Shown here: positions 17,310-30,726 of the stretch, piece by piece
Layout: the number at the start of each line of letters is the position of its first letter
Position numbering within the stretch: the stretch's first letter is position 1
Assembly: GCF_000715075.1 (NCBI RefSeq)
Contig: NC_134084.1
Location: 6,574,501-6,638,500 of the forward strand
Reading direction: 5' to 3'
Length of the DNA stretch: 64,000 bases
Origin: Nicotiana tabacum
Lineage: Eukaryota > Streptophyta > Magnoliopsida > Solanales > Solanaceae
The notes under the pieces: generated by a model
Seen by the model: only the letters and a program-made list of their open reading frames with translations
What the model was told of the DNA's origin: nothing
Database searches by the model: none
Made by a program: the position numbers and the translations under genes

Positions 17310-17930
17310 ACCCCCCCCCCCCCCAAGTTGGAGGGGAGACCACCTTCAACTTGAACAAGAGATAATGATGAATAGCACCTGGAAGAGGTTTAGTGAGAAC
17401 ATCAGCCAACTGGTCAGAAGAAGCCACATGAGAGAGCTGAATCAAACCACCATGGAGCTTAGTTCGTATGAAATGACAATCAACCTCAATATGCTTCGTT
17501 CGTTCGTGAAAAACAGGATTTCTAGCAATGTGCAAAGCAGCCTGATTGTCACAAAAAACAGAAATGGGAAGGGAAACAGACAAAGGCATACATCAGCCTA
17601 GAAAACCAAGTTAGTTCAGCTACCACCTTACTCAAGGCCCTGTATTCTGCCTCAACAAAAGATAGAAAGATGATTGGTTATTTTTTTAGATTTCCAGCTA
17701 ATGAGACAACCACCCAGAATAACAAAAAATCATGTGATAGACCGACGAGTGTCAGGGCAAGCAGCCCAGTCACTGTCTGTATAAGCATGGATAGAGAAAT
17801 CAGGAGAAGCAGAATAGAAGAGACCCAAATCAACAGTTCCTTTGAGATATCTCAACACATGGAGAGCAGCAGTCAAGTGTCCTAAATAATGAAGTATAAC
17901 AAGTAGTACTTCGATATTCACTGTGTCTGA
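17310..17930 (-). pseudogene. Ty1/Copia RNase H fragment
   Basis: Minus-strand frames show Copia RNase H blocks in order. First comes ALHVLRYLKGTVDLGL with AYTDSDWAACPDTRRS (17880-17735). The end follows: [32 protein letters not shown] and [15 protein letters not shown] (17560-17370). Frame breaks lie between the two. Gag, protease, integrase and reverse transcriptase are absent, so this is a 5'-truncated dead copy. Its 3' LTR is at 17016-17309. Confidence 0.9.
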
Positions 17931-18066
17931 GCAAAGTTCGCTCGGATACTTATCGTATCAGCATTTCATGTTCTTATAAAATATGCTAATATAGATCTTC
18001 CTAGCGTTAAAAAGGCATATAATCATGAAAAATTCATGGTCCTTTGAAGAGGAAGATTTTTGTTAC

Positions 18067-18455
18067 CTGAAAGTCATATCCTCCACAAATTCAGTATCAA
18101 TCTGGATAGAATAATGAGAAAGTAAATTCATCATTTTGATTAAAATTGCTCATTATGGATTGCTTGTTTAAGTAAAAAAATATGTTAAAATGTGAATTTC
18201 CTACCCCAGTTTCCTCCTTCACTTCCCTCACAATTCCTGTAAAGATCTCCTCTGACTATATTTGACATAAGAACAATGTTTAAGGAGTTAGGTATACGGA
18301 TTACATGTTTGATCAGTATTTATTTCTGTCAAAAAAGACCAAAATGTTAAGGTTAGATTGCAATACATGAACATACCTCAAGAATAAAACCAGTTGGTAT
18401 TTTCCATAAGTCTGAAAGAACCGGGGCAGAATGTTTCTCTTGCATGACGAGAAAG
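18067..18455 (-). pseudogene. Nudix hydrolase gene relic (three exons)
   Basis: Minus-strand exons encode QEKHSAPVLSDLWKIPTGFI with LE (ending at 18377, donor GTATGT), then SEEIFTGIVREVKEETG (18255-18205), then IDTEFVEDMTFR (18101-18067). Joined, they contain a complete Nudix box, GX5EX7REVKEETG, with all catalytic glutamates. The sequence resembles plant NUDT2/7/8-like ADP-ribose or NADH pyrophosphatases. All splice sites are canonical and in phase. The upstream part is cut by a LINE at about 18450. Downstream exons are missing, and a Copia fragment begins at about 17930. It is therefore a fragment, though the visible exons carry no stops. Confidence 0.82.
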
Positions 18456-18905
18456 ACCAAAACAGAATACTTGGAGTGCATGTTCAGTAGCGCGACTCGG
18501 GAAATGGACGAAGACGTGAGGGTTGATTCACAAGTCATTCGTAGAAGAGAAAGTTTCAAGTACCTTGGGTCTGTTATACAAGGGAATGGAAATATCAACA
18601 AGGATGTCACACATTGTATTGGAGCTGACTGAATGAAATGGGGGCTCACTTCTGGTGTTCTTTGTGATAAGAATGTGCCACCAAAACTTAAAGGTAGGTT
18701 CTATAGAGCGATGGTAAGACCAACTATGTTGTATGAGGAAGAGTGCTGGCTAGTCAAGACCTCTTATGTCCAGAAGATGAAGATGGCTGAAATAAGGATA
18801 TTGAGATGAATGTATGAACATACCAGGTTATATAAAATTAGAAGGTTCGAGCATATGAAGAGGAGAGGCAATGATGCGCCGGTGAGGATGTACAATGTAT
18901 AAAGA
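18446..18905 (+). mobile_element. 5'-truncated LINE (reverse transcriptase C-terminal part)
   Basis: The plus strand encodes [76 protein letters not shown] and IRRFEHMKRRGNDAP. These are the C-terminal blocks of plant non-LTR reverse transcriptases, with in-frame stops after GAD and ILR. The catalytic palm is missing. Its 5' break lies within the Nudix gene relic, consistent with insertion of a truncated copy. Confidence 0.85.
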
Positions 18906-19133
18906 AGTAAATAATCTATTGCCTTTGAGGTTTTCAATTACATGCTCAAATTATTCTATAGGAAAGATGAAAACATACAAATTGTTGTAAGTTGTTTTGA
19001 TCCGATTCTTCGAAGCGGTGCCATCTGACACCATTTTGTTGAATTTTTTTTATTAAATACATACAGTCAACGCTCTCTAGAATAGCCATGTTTGTTCCGA
19101 TATATTTTTACTTTTATAGTGGATGGTTGTATA

Positions 19134-19370
19134 ACCAAGAGGTTGTGAGTAAGACAAGACGGGTTGCTCTGATGGTAAACAACCCCCACTTCCAATCAAG
19201 AGGTTGTGAGTTCGAGTCTCCCCAAGAGCAAAATGGGAAGTTCTTGGAGGGAAGGATGCCGGGGGTCTATTTGGAAATAGCCTCTCTACCCCCGGGCAGG
19301 GGTAAGGTCTGCGTACACACTACCCTCCCCAGACCCTACTAAGTGGGATTATACTGGGTTGTTGTTGTTG
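19134..19370 (+). mobile_element. Full-length TTG-tailed SINE with target duplication
   Basis: It has box A (GCTCTGATGGTAAACA), box B (GAGGTTGTGAGTTCGAGTCT), the body GGGTAAGGTCTGCGTACACA with CTCCCCAGACCCTACTAAG, and a (TTG)n tail. It is flanked by TAGTGGATGGTTGTATA at 19117-19133 and TAGTGAATGGTTGTATA at 19371-19387, a 17-bp target duplication with one change. It resembles the TS/Au SINE type of Solanaceae. Confidence 0.88.
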
Positions 19371-19387
19371 TAGTGAATGGTTGTATA

Positions 19388-21550
19388 CCTACAACAACAT
19401 TTGATGTTTAAATATTTCTTGCTATTATAGATAAAAATTATCAAAAAACTAATTTTTTAATGTTATTTAAAAGATAAGAAAATTATTCAAATTTAAAATC
19501 TCAAAAGATATGCATATTTCACTAGTTAAATATTGAAGAAAGCTAATATACTTTCAATAAATTCATAGCTAAACGTATAAAGATTTAAACTCTAAGACAA
19601 CCATTTTAAAGCTATCTAGAAAAATAAATTCTCCCAAGATTGATGAAAGAACTTTGTAATTGTAGCTTGTTTCACTGATTTCATTCTGTTACTAGAGATA
19701 TAACGTTTGAATTGGCGAAGATTCGTGTCCAAATTTTCAGCAAAAAAGGTATGCAATAACTTTCTCTTTAATACATCTAAGAACTTAATAGTTAAATTTC
19801 TATCTAAATATTTTTTGGAATTTATTCAATAGAAAAGATATCATGTGCAAATCTTCAAATCTTACATCTTATGCAAGATAACAACTTTTGTTTAAAGGAA
19901 AAGATTGTAGGCATATTTTTAGAATTATTATTAGTATTCTTAAAAATTCATAGCTGTTATAGAAGGGTAATTTTACAAAGAGCGTTCTGCTATCAATATG
20001 GTTGTTGCTGTTATAGGTAAAAAGCTGTTATAGAGAGGTAAAATATAATGTAAAAAATTGGTTCCGAGAAAAACTTGGCTTTAATAGTGAATGACTATTA
20101 TATAGGGATAATACTATAAAGAGGTCCATATATTTTTAATTCATACTTATAAGTATCAATCTTGTACTATACATATATATTCATATTTTTTTCCATTTGC
20201 GCCTTTCTTCATCAAAGCACACAGTTTATTTGCGCTCCGTGCTTAAAGCTCCAAAGGAGGACCTTAGAATTTTTTTGTGCTTTTCGCTTTGATAATATTG
20301 TGTAGTAATTAATATCACACAAGAAATCCAGTCATGAAGTTTGCGACTATTCTAATATAGTAGTTGCTGCTAATGAAGTACCTTCACTTTCCAATGAGCG
20401 AGAGATGCACGAAGTACAGACGCAAATTTGGCCGGATTAGATGGTAATCTTTCCGCGTTGACGAGTACTCCTCCATATTCATCATCAGTGGCATCAAGTA
20501 ACCATTTATCTCTAAAATACAAATTTGTGTGGTTTGTACCATTTATTTGATAAGAGAAAGTTTTCCACTAAGATATTCTTTTTGGTGGCTGAGCTTGTAG
20601 CATCATAAGAAGTTCTTGAATAAGAAGCCTTCATTAAAAGCCCTGAAGGTAAAACAGAACATTACATTATTTCAACTTCATTGTCAGTACAAATAGCAAC
20701 ATTAACAATTTAGGGAAGTGCTATTTTCAATTTTAGGTTTCTAAAATAGAAGATAAATTTTAAAATCTTACCTGCATATACTTTTGTTTTTCAAACTTTA
20801 AAAAAATAACATCCAAACGCCTACTTAACTTTTCATCTCACCCATTATAACCACCGTAATAATTCATGGTAAAATCATAAAGAAATGTTTGATTAGTAGA
20901 GATTAATTTTCCTTTATATGACATTAGTTATTTAGTCAGATTTTGTTTATTTTTGATGACCGCGCAAAGTGCAATTAAATTTACAAGTAATAGTATCAAA
21001 GGAAAGCCTAAGAAATGTGTCACAAACGTAGTACATGTCTCATTGTAAATAAAGGAGGGACAACTGCCAATTTAATAAATGAAGAAGTATTACCAATTTA
21101 TCCCTAACTTTATTTGTAATTCCAAGAGTGCCTCTGTTCGTACCCATGTTTGTACACCCAACTCTCATTTCGCAATAAATAGTAATTATAATTTTCTTGT
21201 TATCTTGAAGTTTATTGTTAGAGAACAATAAACAAACCGACTGGATTCCTGATTTTGTGAAGGTTATTATTTTCTTTCTGCCTTTGGCTCTCTTGTTGGG
21301 TAATTCATTTGAAAAGCACTGTGATACGCATTAAATGAAATTTGACTGGTGATTTGTTTTGTTGCACTGGTTTTAGTTGGTTAGGCTCATATGTTGTAAG
21401 GTCTTATGTATTGTGTACTTCATCCACATGCTAGATGATGTCTCACACCGGAAAAAATCTCTTAATTTATTCTATTACAGTCTCTTTATTTTTACAATTT
21501 TTTAGGAGTTACTGGAGTTTTTCTAGTTGCCATTACTCCTTTTCGTTCTT
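19388..21550. other. AT-rich intergenic sequence, no supported feature
   Basis: No coding frame of protein-like composition is seen. Repeated words CTGTTATAGA/GCTGTTATAG near 19965-20100 suggest remnants of a small repeat. Nothing else is supported. Confidence 0.5.
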
Positions 21551-21554
21551 TCTC

Positions 21555-21675
21555 CGGTCAAGGGCCTATCAGAAAAAATATATCTACTCTTCAAGAGTAG
21601 GGGTAAGGTTGCATACATATTACCTTCCCAGACCCCACTTGTGGAAATTCAGTGCGTTTGTTGTTGTGTGTTGCC
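21555..21675 (+). mobile_element. Decayed SINE 3' part
   Basis: GAGTAGGGGTAAGGTTGCATAC, CTTCCCAGACCCCACTTGTGG and GTTTGTTGTTGTG match the 3' body of the SINE at 19134-19370. Confidence 0.65.
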
Positions 21676-21815
21676 TTTGATAACGCTAGGTAATCTTTAG
21701 TGATAGATGTGAAATTTTGGGAAACTATAATTTTAGGGAATCCCTAATTTGTTTAAAAGACAATGAAATAGATCTGAATTGTAACCAATGTTGTTCAGTT
21801 GCTTCTAGTCATTAG

Positions 21816-24630
21816 TGTCACGACCCAAAATCCACTAAGGATCGTGATGGCGCCGGGCACCGCTGTCAGGCAAGCCAACCAAAATACTTAATTAAATTCC
21901 AATTTTAGTACTTGTTGAAATCGTTTTCTTTATACATTAAATAATAAATAATGAAATTTACAGAAATAACCATGAAGTCTTTAACAAACTTAATATTGAA
22001 TAATCCAAAAACCATCCCAGAACCCGGTGTCACAAGTGCATGAGCTATCTCTAGGAAACAATATAACACAACAGCTGTCCGAAATACAAATGGACAGAAA
22101 TGAAGATACATTACAATATTCTGAAGGAGACTCTGCTGGCTACGGGCATCTCGATAATTGAAACTCGCCTAAGTTTCCGTATTAACCATGCCGCTATGCC
22201 ACATATGAACCTGTGCAACAAAAATGCGCAGCAAGTGTAGTATGAGTACGAAAATAACGTGTACCCAATGAGTATCATGTCTAATCTCGAAGAAGTAGAG
22301 ACGAGAGGTCGACTTCGACACTTACTAGTGGTCCAATAATGTTATCTCAATAATATAATAAATCGGGAATTTTTATAAACATGGTTATAATTCAGTGGAA
22401 TGAAGCAAGTAAGCAATTCTTTCTTTTATAGAAAATTCTCAAATTCCTTTTCATCATTTATACAAATATTCTCAAACCGGGAAAAGGCAACAACAACTTC
22501 AATAAGTTTCAAGGCAAACAATACAAGCATGCACAAATCATGCCGAGGTTGTACAGCCGATCTAACAATATTTAAATTGTGCACTGCCGAGGGTCGAACG
22601 ACGCGAACCATAGATGCATCTATTACCCTGCTCGCGAATCATACATGTGACGCGGTCAAATATAAATAAACACAACAATCAGTCAATCGAGAATTCATCA
22701 AGGAACAATTATCCAAGGAAAATCCAATTCTCTTTTAACAATTCAAGAAAATGAAGTTTAATCTTTTTAGAAATTTATACACTAATTCGATGTGATTTAA
22801 GCAATTCAAATTGTCAATAATATTACAAATATTCCAAGTATAGCATGCTTTTGGGTCCTAGACTACCCGGACAATAACATAATAGTAGCTACGCATGGAC
22901 TCACGTCACCTCGTGCGTACATAGCCCCCCACTAATAGGAGCACATAACCAATTAACTCACATATGGGGACAATTCCTTCTTACAAGGTTAGAAATGAGA
23001 CTCACCTCGCTCCGAAGATCCATAACCGACATTCCACGTTCTTCCGAAGACTCGAATCGATGCACAATGCTCCAAAACTAGGCAATAATTATGCAAATCC
23101 ATTAATATATGCTCAATTACTCATTACAATCCAATCTATAACAATTCCTAACCCCGATCGAAAAGTTGACAAAATTGTCCTCGGGCCCACGTGCCTGGAT
23201 TCCGAAATTTCTCTAGAAGATAAATTCTACCCATAGCTTTACTAACTCAAATACATGATTTTCTCTTAATTCCATTCCCAAAACCGTGGTCAAAATCCAA
23301 GAATACGAATTTTCTAGGCTTTCCCTCAAACCCTAAGTTTCTATAAATTTCATGCTCAAATCCGTACATAATTGATATATTTAACTCAAGATAGGTGGGA
23401 TTAGCTTACCTTATCGTTGATGATGAAAATCCCCTCTTGAAACTCTCCAAAAATCGCCCAAGCCAAGAAAATATGAGAGAAGATGGCCAAATCCCGATTT
23501 TTAAAAGAACCATTCTGCCTCCAGCACTTCCGCACATGTGGTCCCTTGACCGTTTCTGCGATTCCGCAGGTGCGGCACTTCTACTGCTTTTGCGGATATC
23601 TCACCGGGCCCTCCCTTCTGCTTCTGTGATTCAACCGCCGCAGGTGCCTCGACCTCATCTGCGGTCCCCTTCACTTTTGGTCCAAACCTCATCTGTGGCT
23701 CCTCTGGCCGCTTCTGCGGCTCCGCACCTGCTGCCCAATTCTCGCAGGTGCAGTTATACCAGCAACCAGTAACTTCAGCCTTCCAAAAATTCCATTTTCG
23801 ATTCGTTAACCACCCCGATCCACCCGAGGCCCCAGGGACCCCAACCAATCATACCAGCCAGTCCCAAAACACATTATGGACTTGCTCGAGGCCTCAAATC
23901 ATATCAAATAACGCTACAATTATGAATCGACCTCCAATCCAAGCTTTATGAACTTTAGAATTTCAAACTTCTACTTTCGATGTTTAAACCTATCAAATCA
24001 CGTCCGATTGATTTAAATTTTGCACACAAGTCATTTTCGACATCATGGACCTACTCTAACTTTCGGAATCGGATTCCGACCCTGATATCAAAAAGTCCAC
24101 TTCCGGTCAAACTTCTCAAAAACCTTTAAATTTCTATCTTTAGCCAAATGACTCTAAAATGACCCATGGACCTCCAAATTCACTTCTGATTACGCTCCCA
24201 ACTCCAGAATCACCATACGGAGTTGTTCCCAGACTCGGAATCCCAAACGGACATCGATAACACTAAAATACACTTCAACCCAAACTTATGAAATTTCTTC
24301 CAAAATGCTAACTTCCACAATAGGCGTCAAAACGCTTCCGGGTTTTCAAAAACCCGATCCGGACATACGCCCAAGTCCGAAATCATCATACGAACCTACT
24401 GGAACCTTCAGATCCCAATTCTTAGGTCGTTTACTCTGAAATCCAATCTTAGTCAATTCTTTCAACTTTAAGCTTCTAAAATGAGAATTCTCTTTCCAAA
24501 TCAACTCTGAACTTCCCGAAATTCAATTTCGACCGTGTGTATAAGTCATAATACCTGAAATGAAGCTGCTCATGGCCTCAAACTGCTGAACGACGCGCTA
24601 GAGCTCAAAACGACTGGTTGGGTCGTTACA
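21816..24630 (-). repeat. 3' LTR (2,815 bp) of the non-coding LTR element
   Basis: On the minus strand it starts TGTAACGACCC and ends GGGTCGTGACA. It is aligned by eye with 29039-30726 and 37118-37612. It holds CCGCAGGTGCGG-type dyads near 23560-23760. The frames inside (for example 23395-23772) lack protein-like features. Confidence 0.85.
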
Positions 24631-27600
24631 TTCTCTCCCACTTAAACATACGTTCGTCCTCGAACGTGCTAAGAACTGCGATGGGGTTGCCCGAAATCAC
24701 TGTTTAACACTTCGAGCACCTACCCGTGCTACCACAACTCAGCTGGGCACCCTAGCTCAATCAATCTGAAGATATCCTTTTTCACTTAAGCAAATAAGCC
24801 TTAGAGCCCAATTTTAACATCCGAAATTCTCTACCAGGCCTGTTTCCAACATACGAATACCGTATCAATCACCACGCGATGTACCAGAACATGACTGCGT
24901 ACCCTTGCTGAATTCACACCTTGCACCGCTTTATTCACAGAACCACAATAACATTCTCTGAGCGTAATAACCAACATTCCCCGAATTTGATGCTCACAAC
25001 GCACCTTATGATATATATAAGTCTTGTTCCAACTCTTGCAATACCGCCACGACGGAAGAGATATGTAGAAATTTATAATAAACTGCCAAGTCAACAAATC
25101 ATTGAGTCTATACTTTTGACAAGAACCATTACCTCCTTATGAACCAAATAATGATCTTAGCTCCTTAATATACTTCATATAATCAGATTGCACTGATCTT
25201 AAATCCAATGATCTTGTCTCACCCAGTACGAACTGCTCAGGCAATAAGCCGCCCAGACATGACCAAAAGTTTTATATGATGCCATAATGTTCTAATAGGC
25301 TACCAATTCGAACACGATACAAAAGGAAAACGAACTCTGAAAAGGAAATCCAATTACCCCGCTCGCGAATCATACATGCGACGCGGTCAACATAACTAAA
25401 CAGACACCCTGCTCACGAATCATACATGCGACGCGGACACATAACTAATATGAGCTTTCCTCAGAAAAATAGGAAACAAAACATATAAAAATAGATATGG
25501 GGAACTGCACTCAACATCACACTGTTGTGGCGCGCAACCCGATCCAAATAACATACCCATGGAGGCGTGCCACCCGATCCCCACATAAAATTCACATAAG
25601 GAGATACACACCGAGCTAGATTGCTCATTACATCAAAATACCAAATGTCGATCACTAGCACGTCAAGTGCATAATACCATCCCTGGGGAGACATATAGCG
25701 CTATAAGCTACAAACTCAAGCACAACTAATGTGTGATATACGGTCTGAATCTCAGGAGCCACTCCGCTCATATAGCATCATCACTACGTGGAACCTCAAC
25801 ATATAAGGAATTCACCAAGTTGTCTCACAACTCACACGGCGCAATATATCATTACATGAAATAGCTGACGATGAGATAATAGCCCGACTACTCTTCCGTA
25901 AGGAGCGCATTACTGAAATGAACACATCTAGCCTGATATAGAGCCTATATTCACATTTGAATCCATCCACAGACCTCAAGCTGATTCTGATTGCACTGAA
26001 CTAGGCTAATAGCCTTTTAAAGGTCCATAATAACTCCCCTTTTTCTCATAACACATAAGTGCAACCATCATAACCCGAGTAATCCTCCATACTCCACAAC
26101 CCAATAACCGAGTGCCCTCCAGGCATCAATTCTCAATTTAACGACATCGCCACAATCTTCATACTTGATTTAATTCTTCAATCAATCAAGTGACTACATG
26201 CCACACTCATACAACCTTCCCGTGGGGCATGCTCCCATAACCTTCCATAACAGATAACAGGTATGTGTATTCAAACTACCGGCCGTACTAACACTGAAAC
26301 AAGATCAAGAATCCTTAACCAGGATGCAAAGCCTTTTTCACAAAACACCGATCTCAGGTGTCGCCAAAGATAATACCCACTTACTTTAAACGTCGGAACT
26401 CCTTTCCTGCTCATCCGAGCTCGTGACATCCTTGTCAACACCGAACTGCAACCTTGATCCTCACTTCAAATTCCATACCACTCACTGCACCCATCATGCT
26501 AATATACGATAGGACACAATTTTCGTCATATCTCCGGAATCACTAATAAATTAACGTTTCATCATATAAAGACTTCTCACTTACTCACTTCGGGAGAACC
26601 ATAGCAACACGCAGGTGAATTCTCATAACCGTAGATATGCAAATCTCTAAGTAGTGGTCTAAGCCACCATAACCCTTCCGGGATCTGCCTACACGTAACA
26701 GGCCAAAATAGTAGAATACTCCTGAATAACCTCAACTACGACGGCCGACAGGCCTCGCACGTACCGCCACAAATCACTTGCATAATTTGTTAAAGGAACT
26801 GATTACTACCACCATATGCCACTTCAACTATGTCTAACCAGTCTATCTTCTTCCAATTTCTCCTTGATTGCTTTAGAAATAATAGCTCCATTCAACACGT
26901 AACACACTCTATCCGCACTCATCCCGAGTGACCGTGTATCACGAGACCATGTCGTCTCAAATCCCACGAAGCATTTCATACCTTCCAATTGCTACACTGT
27001 AGGTCAAAACATCATAGAACATTCTGGGCATCTCCTCATAAGCTGCTACAAAGCTTGATTCTTAACTGTACCTATAGGCATCGAAATCATTTGGCAGCAT
27101 GCTTTACCCCTTCGAATTCACTAGGACCGTTGTTGAAAGACACCCGCCCTAACTTGGACCCGAATATAATCAACTCCATGAATCTTCTAGCACATGAATA
27201 CCCAATCGACGAAGCACCCGACAGAATTACTTCCCTTGAAGTCCGCATCTATACAAGGCATAAATCCAGAATCCTTCCCCACGTCTAAACGTAAGCCAAT
27301 AAGGCTAACCATAGAACACCTTTAACAATTCCTTTGCTCAAATCTCCTCTTATGCTACTCTCCCTTAGCTGAAATAACCCACGAATATGCTAATAACCAG
27401 AAATCTCACAAATGGACGACCATGCAATCCAACTGTAGGCGGTGGGACTCTCCCACTTAGCTTGAAGCCACTATTACACAATTCTGGAATTCTCCAGGAT
27501 TCTTTATTGACATAACCTTGCGCAATTAACCGCCAAAATTCTCGGAATTTTTCTGTAAAACCCCTTTTTATACTCTGAATCATCAACCACATTCGCACGA

Positions 27601-29038
27601 CTGATCTTTTTGCTATATAACCAATAGAATTCTTCGCAGAAGCTTTGCCAATCATGCGACCGCCAATCTGCTCACTGGAGATAACCCACCTATGGAATTT
27701 ACGTGCCGACATCTTCCAACGCTGCTGTACGGGACACAATCACTACAATATCAATAACCCATCCTGAGTCCGAGCTGACTCTCTAGCTGCACAGGTTCAT
27801 TCACCCCTCGTGGTCATCAATTAAATGTGCGGCAACATCCATCCAATTCAAAGTTATGTTATATCCTTCTTCATTTTTAGCAGTTTCTTTCCGTTATATC
27901 AAATCTCCTGCCGTATAATAGCCCATGCTCCAAATCAAATATGCAGGCCCCCAATCACCAATCTCTAAAATTCCCAAATCATTCCAAACTCTCTTCAAGA
28001 CGCGTGGTCATCCTACCACCAAGCCCATATGCAACTCCGCCACTCTCCCACTTTGGCGGAACTTACCCCTTTAATCGACTACTCGACCTTGGCTTCTTAT
28101 ACTTGGCCTTCTAGAAATTTTAACCACCGCCTGACAACCCCACATGTCCTTCCTCATCCTTGGCTGCTCAGTTGTTACCTTAATAAAATCTATCTTCGTA
28201 GAACTTGAACCCACAAATCGCTACTAGGTTCAAACCTTTTCGGAGATCATCTTTCTCGAGCCGTCGACATTAGAAACACCGATTCAATCCTGAACCACCG
28301 CACCCCGCAATATCCAACAGTCGTTTCTCCAGTATTATTTCACAATATCCTACCCCAAGGGCGAATTACAGAAGGTCATAACACCGGCAAACTTAACACA
28401 TATAATCGAAGACAACAACACTACATCGCAGATAAAAATTCCACCACACTCGAAATTACCAAGTCTCGTTACTCCATCACCCCATATTTGGACATTCATA
28501 GGCCAATTGCTTTTCCTCCGCTGGAAGTGAGATATCATATCTCCGAATCGTGCACTGAGTAGAGTTCCTTTCGACTCATTCACCGACCCAACACATAGAC
28601 ACGTTTCCTATCATCAAGTTAATACTGTGTGATAACCAATCGCGAGCATCATAGCAGCCTGTGCATAGCCTCAAAGCTCTTAGAATCACAACTATCGAGC
28701 CGAAACGATAGAGAAATCCTTCCGCAAGACGACGTCAATAGCTCACCTAACTATACCGGGAGAAACATCCTTCACCACATTTACAGTACCATTACAATTC
28801 TTCAATTCTCGATTTATAACCAGCGGTTCGCGTCGCGTAAGATTGAGTAGAAAGGAAACAAGGGCATAAGCCTCAAGGAATCAAATCGCACGATGAGGAA
28901 TCAAGAAGGAAAGTACTCCGAACAGCCCTGTAGCCTCCCGAAGATGAGTACAGACATCTCCGTACCAATCCGCGAGACTCTACTAGACTTGCTCATGACT
29001 CATGGGAACTAAAGGAACCTAGTGGTCTAATACCATGT
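24631..29038 (-). other. Internal region of the non-coding LTR element, no coding seen
   Basis: Only short frames occur, the longest about 124 codons at 27739-27365. None shows gag zinc knuckle, protease, RT, RNase H or integrase motifs. The words CTGCTCGCGAATCATACATG and GCGCGCAACCCGATCC recur and are shared with the LTRs in this window. Confidence 0.7.
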
Positions 29039-30726
29039 TGTCACAACCCAAAATCCACTAAGGGTCATGATGGCGCCGGACACCGCTGTCAGGCAAGCCA
29101 ACCAAAATACTTAATTTAATTTCAATTTTAGTATTTGGTGAAATCATTTTCTTTATACATTAAATAATAAATAATGAAATTTACAGAAATAACCATGAAG
29201 TCTTTAACAAACTTAATATTGAATAATACAAAAACCATCCCAAAACCCGGTGTCACAAGTGCATGAGCTATCTCTGGGAAACAATATAACACAACAGCAG
29301 ACCGAAATACAAATGGACAAAAATGAAGATACAGTACAATACTCTGAAGGAGACTCTGCTGGCTACGGGCGTCTCGATAATTGCAACTCGCCTAAGTTTC
29401 CGTATCAACTATGCCACTATGCCACTAAGCCACTAGCCACATATGAACCTATTGCAACAAAAATGCACAACAAGTGTAGTATGAGTACGAAAACAATATG
29501 TACCCAATGAGTATCCCGTTTAATCTCAAAGAAGTAGAGACGAGAGTTCGATTTCGACACTTACTAGTGGTCCAATAATGTTATCTCAATAATATAATAA
29601 ATCGGGGATTCTAATAAACATGATTATAATTCAATGGAATGAAGAAAGTAAGCAATTCTTTCTTTTATAGAAAATTCCCAAATTTCTTTTCATCATTTAT
29701 ACAAATATTCTCAAACCGGGAAGAGGCAACAACAACTTCAATAAGTTTCAAGGCAAGTAATACAAGCATGTGCAAATCATGACGAGGTCGTACGGCCCGA
29801 TCCAATAATATTTAAACTGTGCACTGCCGAGGGTCGAACGGCGCGAACCATAGATGCATCTATTACCCTGCTCGCGAATCATACATGCAACGCGGTCAAA
29901 TATAAATAAACACAACAATCAGTCAATCGAGAATTCATGAAGGAACAATTATCCAAGGAAAAACCAATTCTCTTTTAACAGTTCAAGAAAATGAAGTTTA
30001 ATTTTTTTTAGAAATTCATTCACTAGTTCGATGTGATTTAAGCAATTCAAATTGTCAATAATATTACAAATATTCCAAGTATAGCATGCTTTTGGGTCCT
30101 AGACTATCCGGACAATAACATAAGAGTAGCTACGCACAGACTCTCGTCACTTCGTGCGTACGTAGCCCCCCACAAATAGGAGCACATAACCAATTAACTC
30201 ACTTATGGGGACAATTCCCTCTTACAAAGTTAGAAAGGAGACTCACATCGCTCCGAAGATCCATAATCGACATTCCACGCTCTTCCGAAGACTTGAATCG
30301 ATGCACAATGCTCCAAAACTAGCCAATAATTATGCAAATCCATTAATATATGCTCAATTATTCATTACAATCCAATCTATAACAATTCCTAACCCCGATC
30401 GAATAGTTGACAAAATTGCCCTCGGGCCCACGTGCCCAAATTTCGAAATTTCTCGAAGATAAATTCTACCCATAGCTTTACTAACTCAAAAACATGATTT
30501 TCTCTTAATTCCATTCCCAAAACCGTGGTCAAAATCCAAGAATATGAATTTTCTAGGTTTTCCCTCAAACCCTAATTTTCTACAAATTTCATGCTCAAAT
30601 CCGTACATAATCGATGTATTTAACTCAAGATAGGTGAGATTAACTTACTTTATCATTGATGATGAAAATCCCCTCTTGAAACTCTCCAAGAATCGTCCAA
30701 GCCAAGAAAATATGAGAGAAGATGGT
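29039..30726 (-). repeat. 5' LTR, proximal part, of the non-coding LTR element
   Basis: It matches 21816 to about 23484 with scattered differences and is cut at GAGAAGATGG by a Copia LTR. The remaining part is at 37118-37612. About 650 bp equivalent to 23485-24133 of the other LTR are missing from both pieces. Confidence 0.85.

Noticed and set aside
23395..23772. 125-codon frame in the long LTR
   Set aside because: It lies within an LTR, the matching part of the other LTR is missing or not open, and there are no motifs.
27365..27739. 124-codon minus-strand frame as gag of the non-coding LTR element
   Set aside because: It shows no zinc knuckle or gag core motif. It is probably chance.
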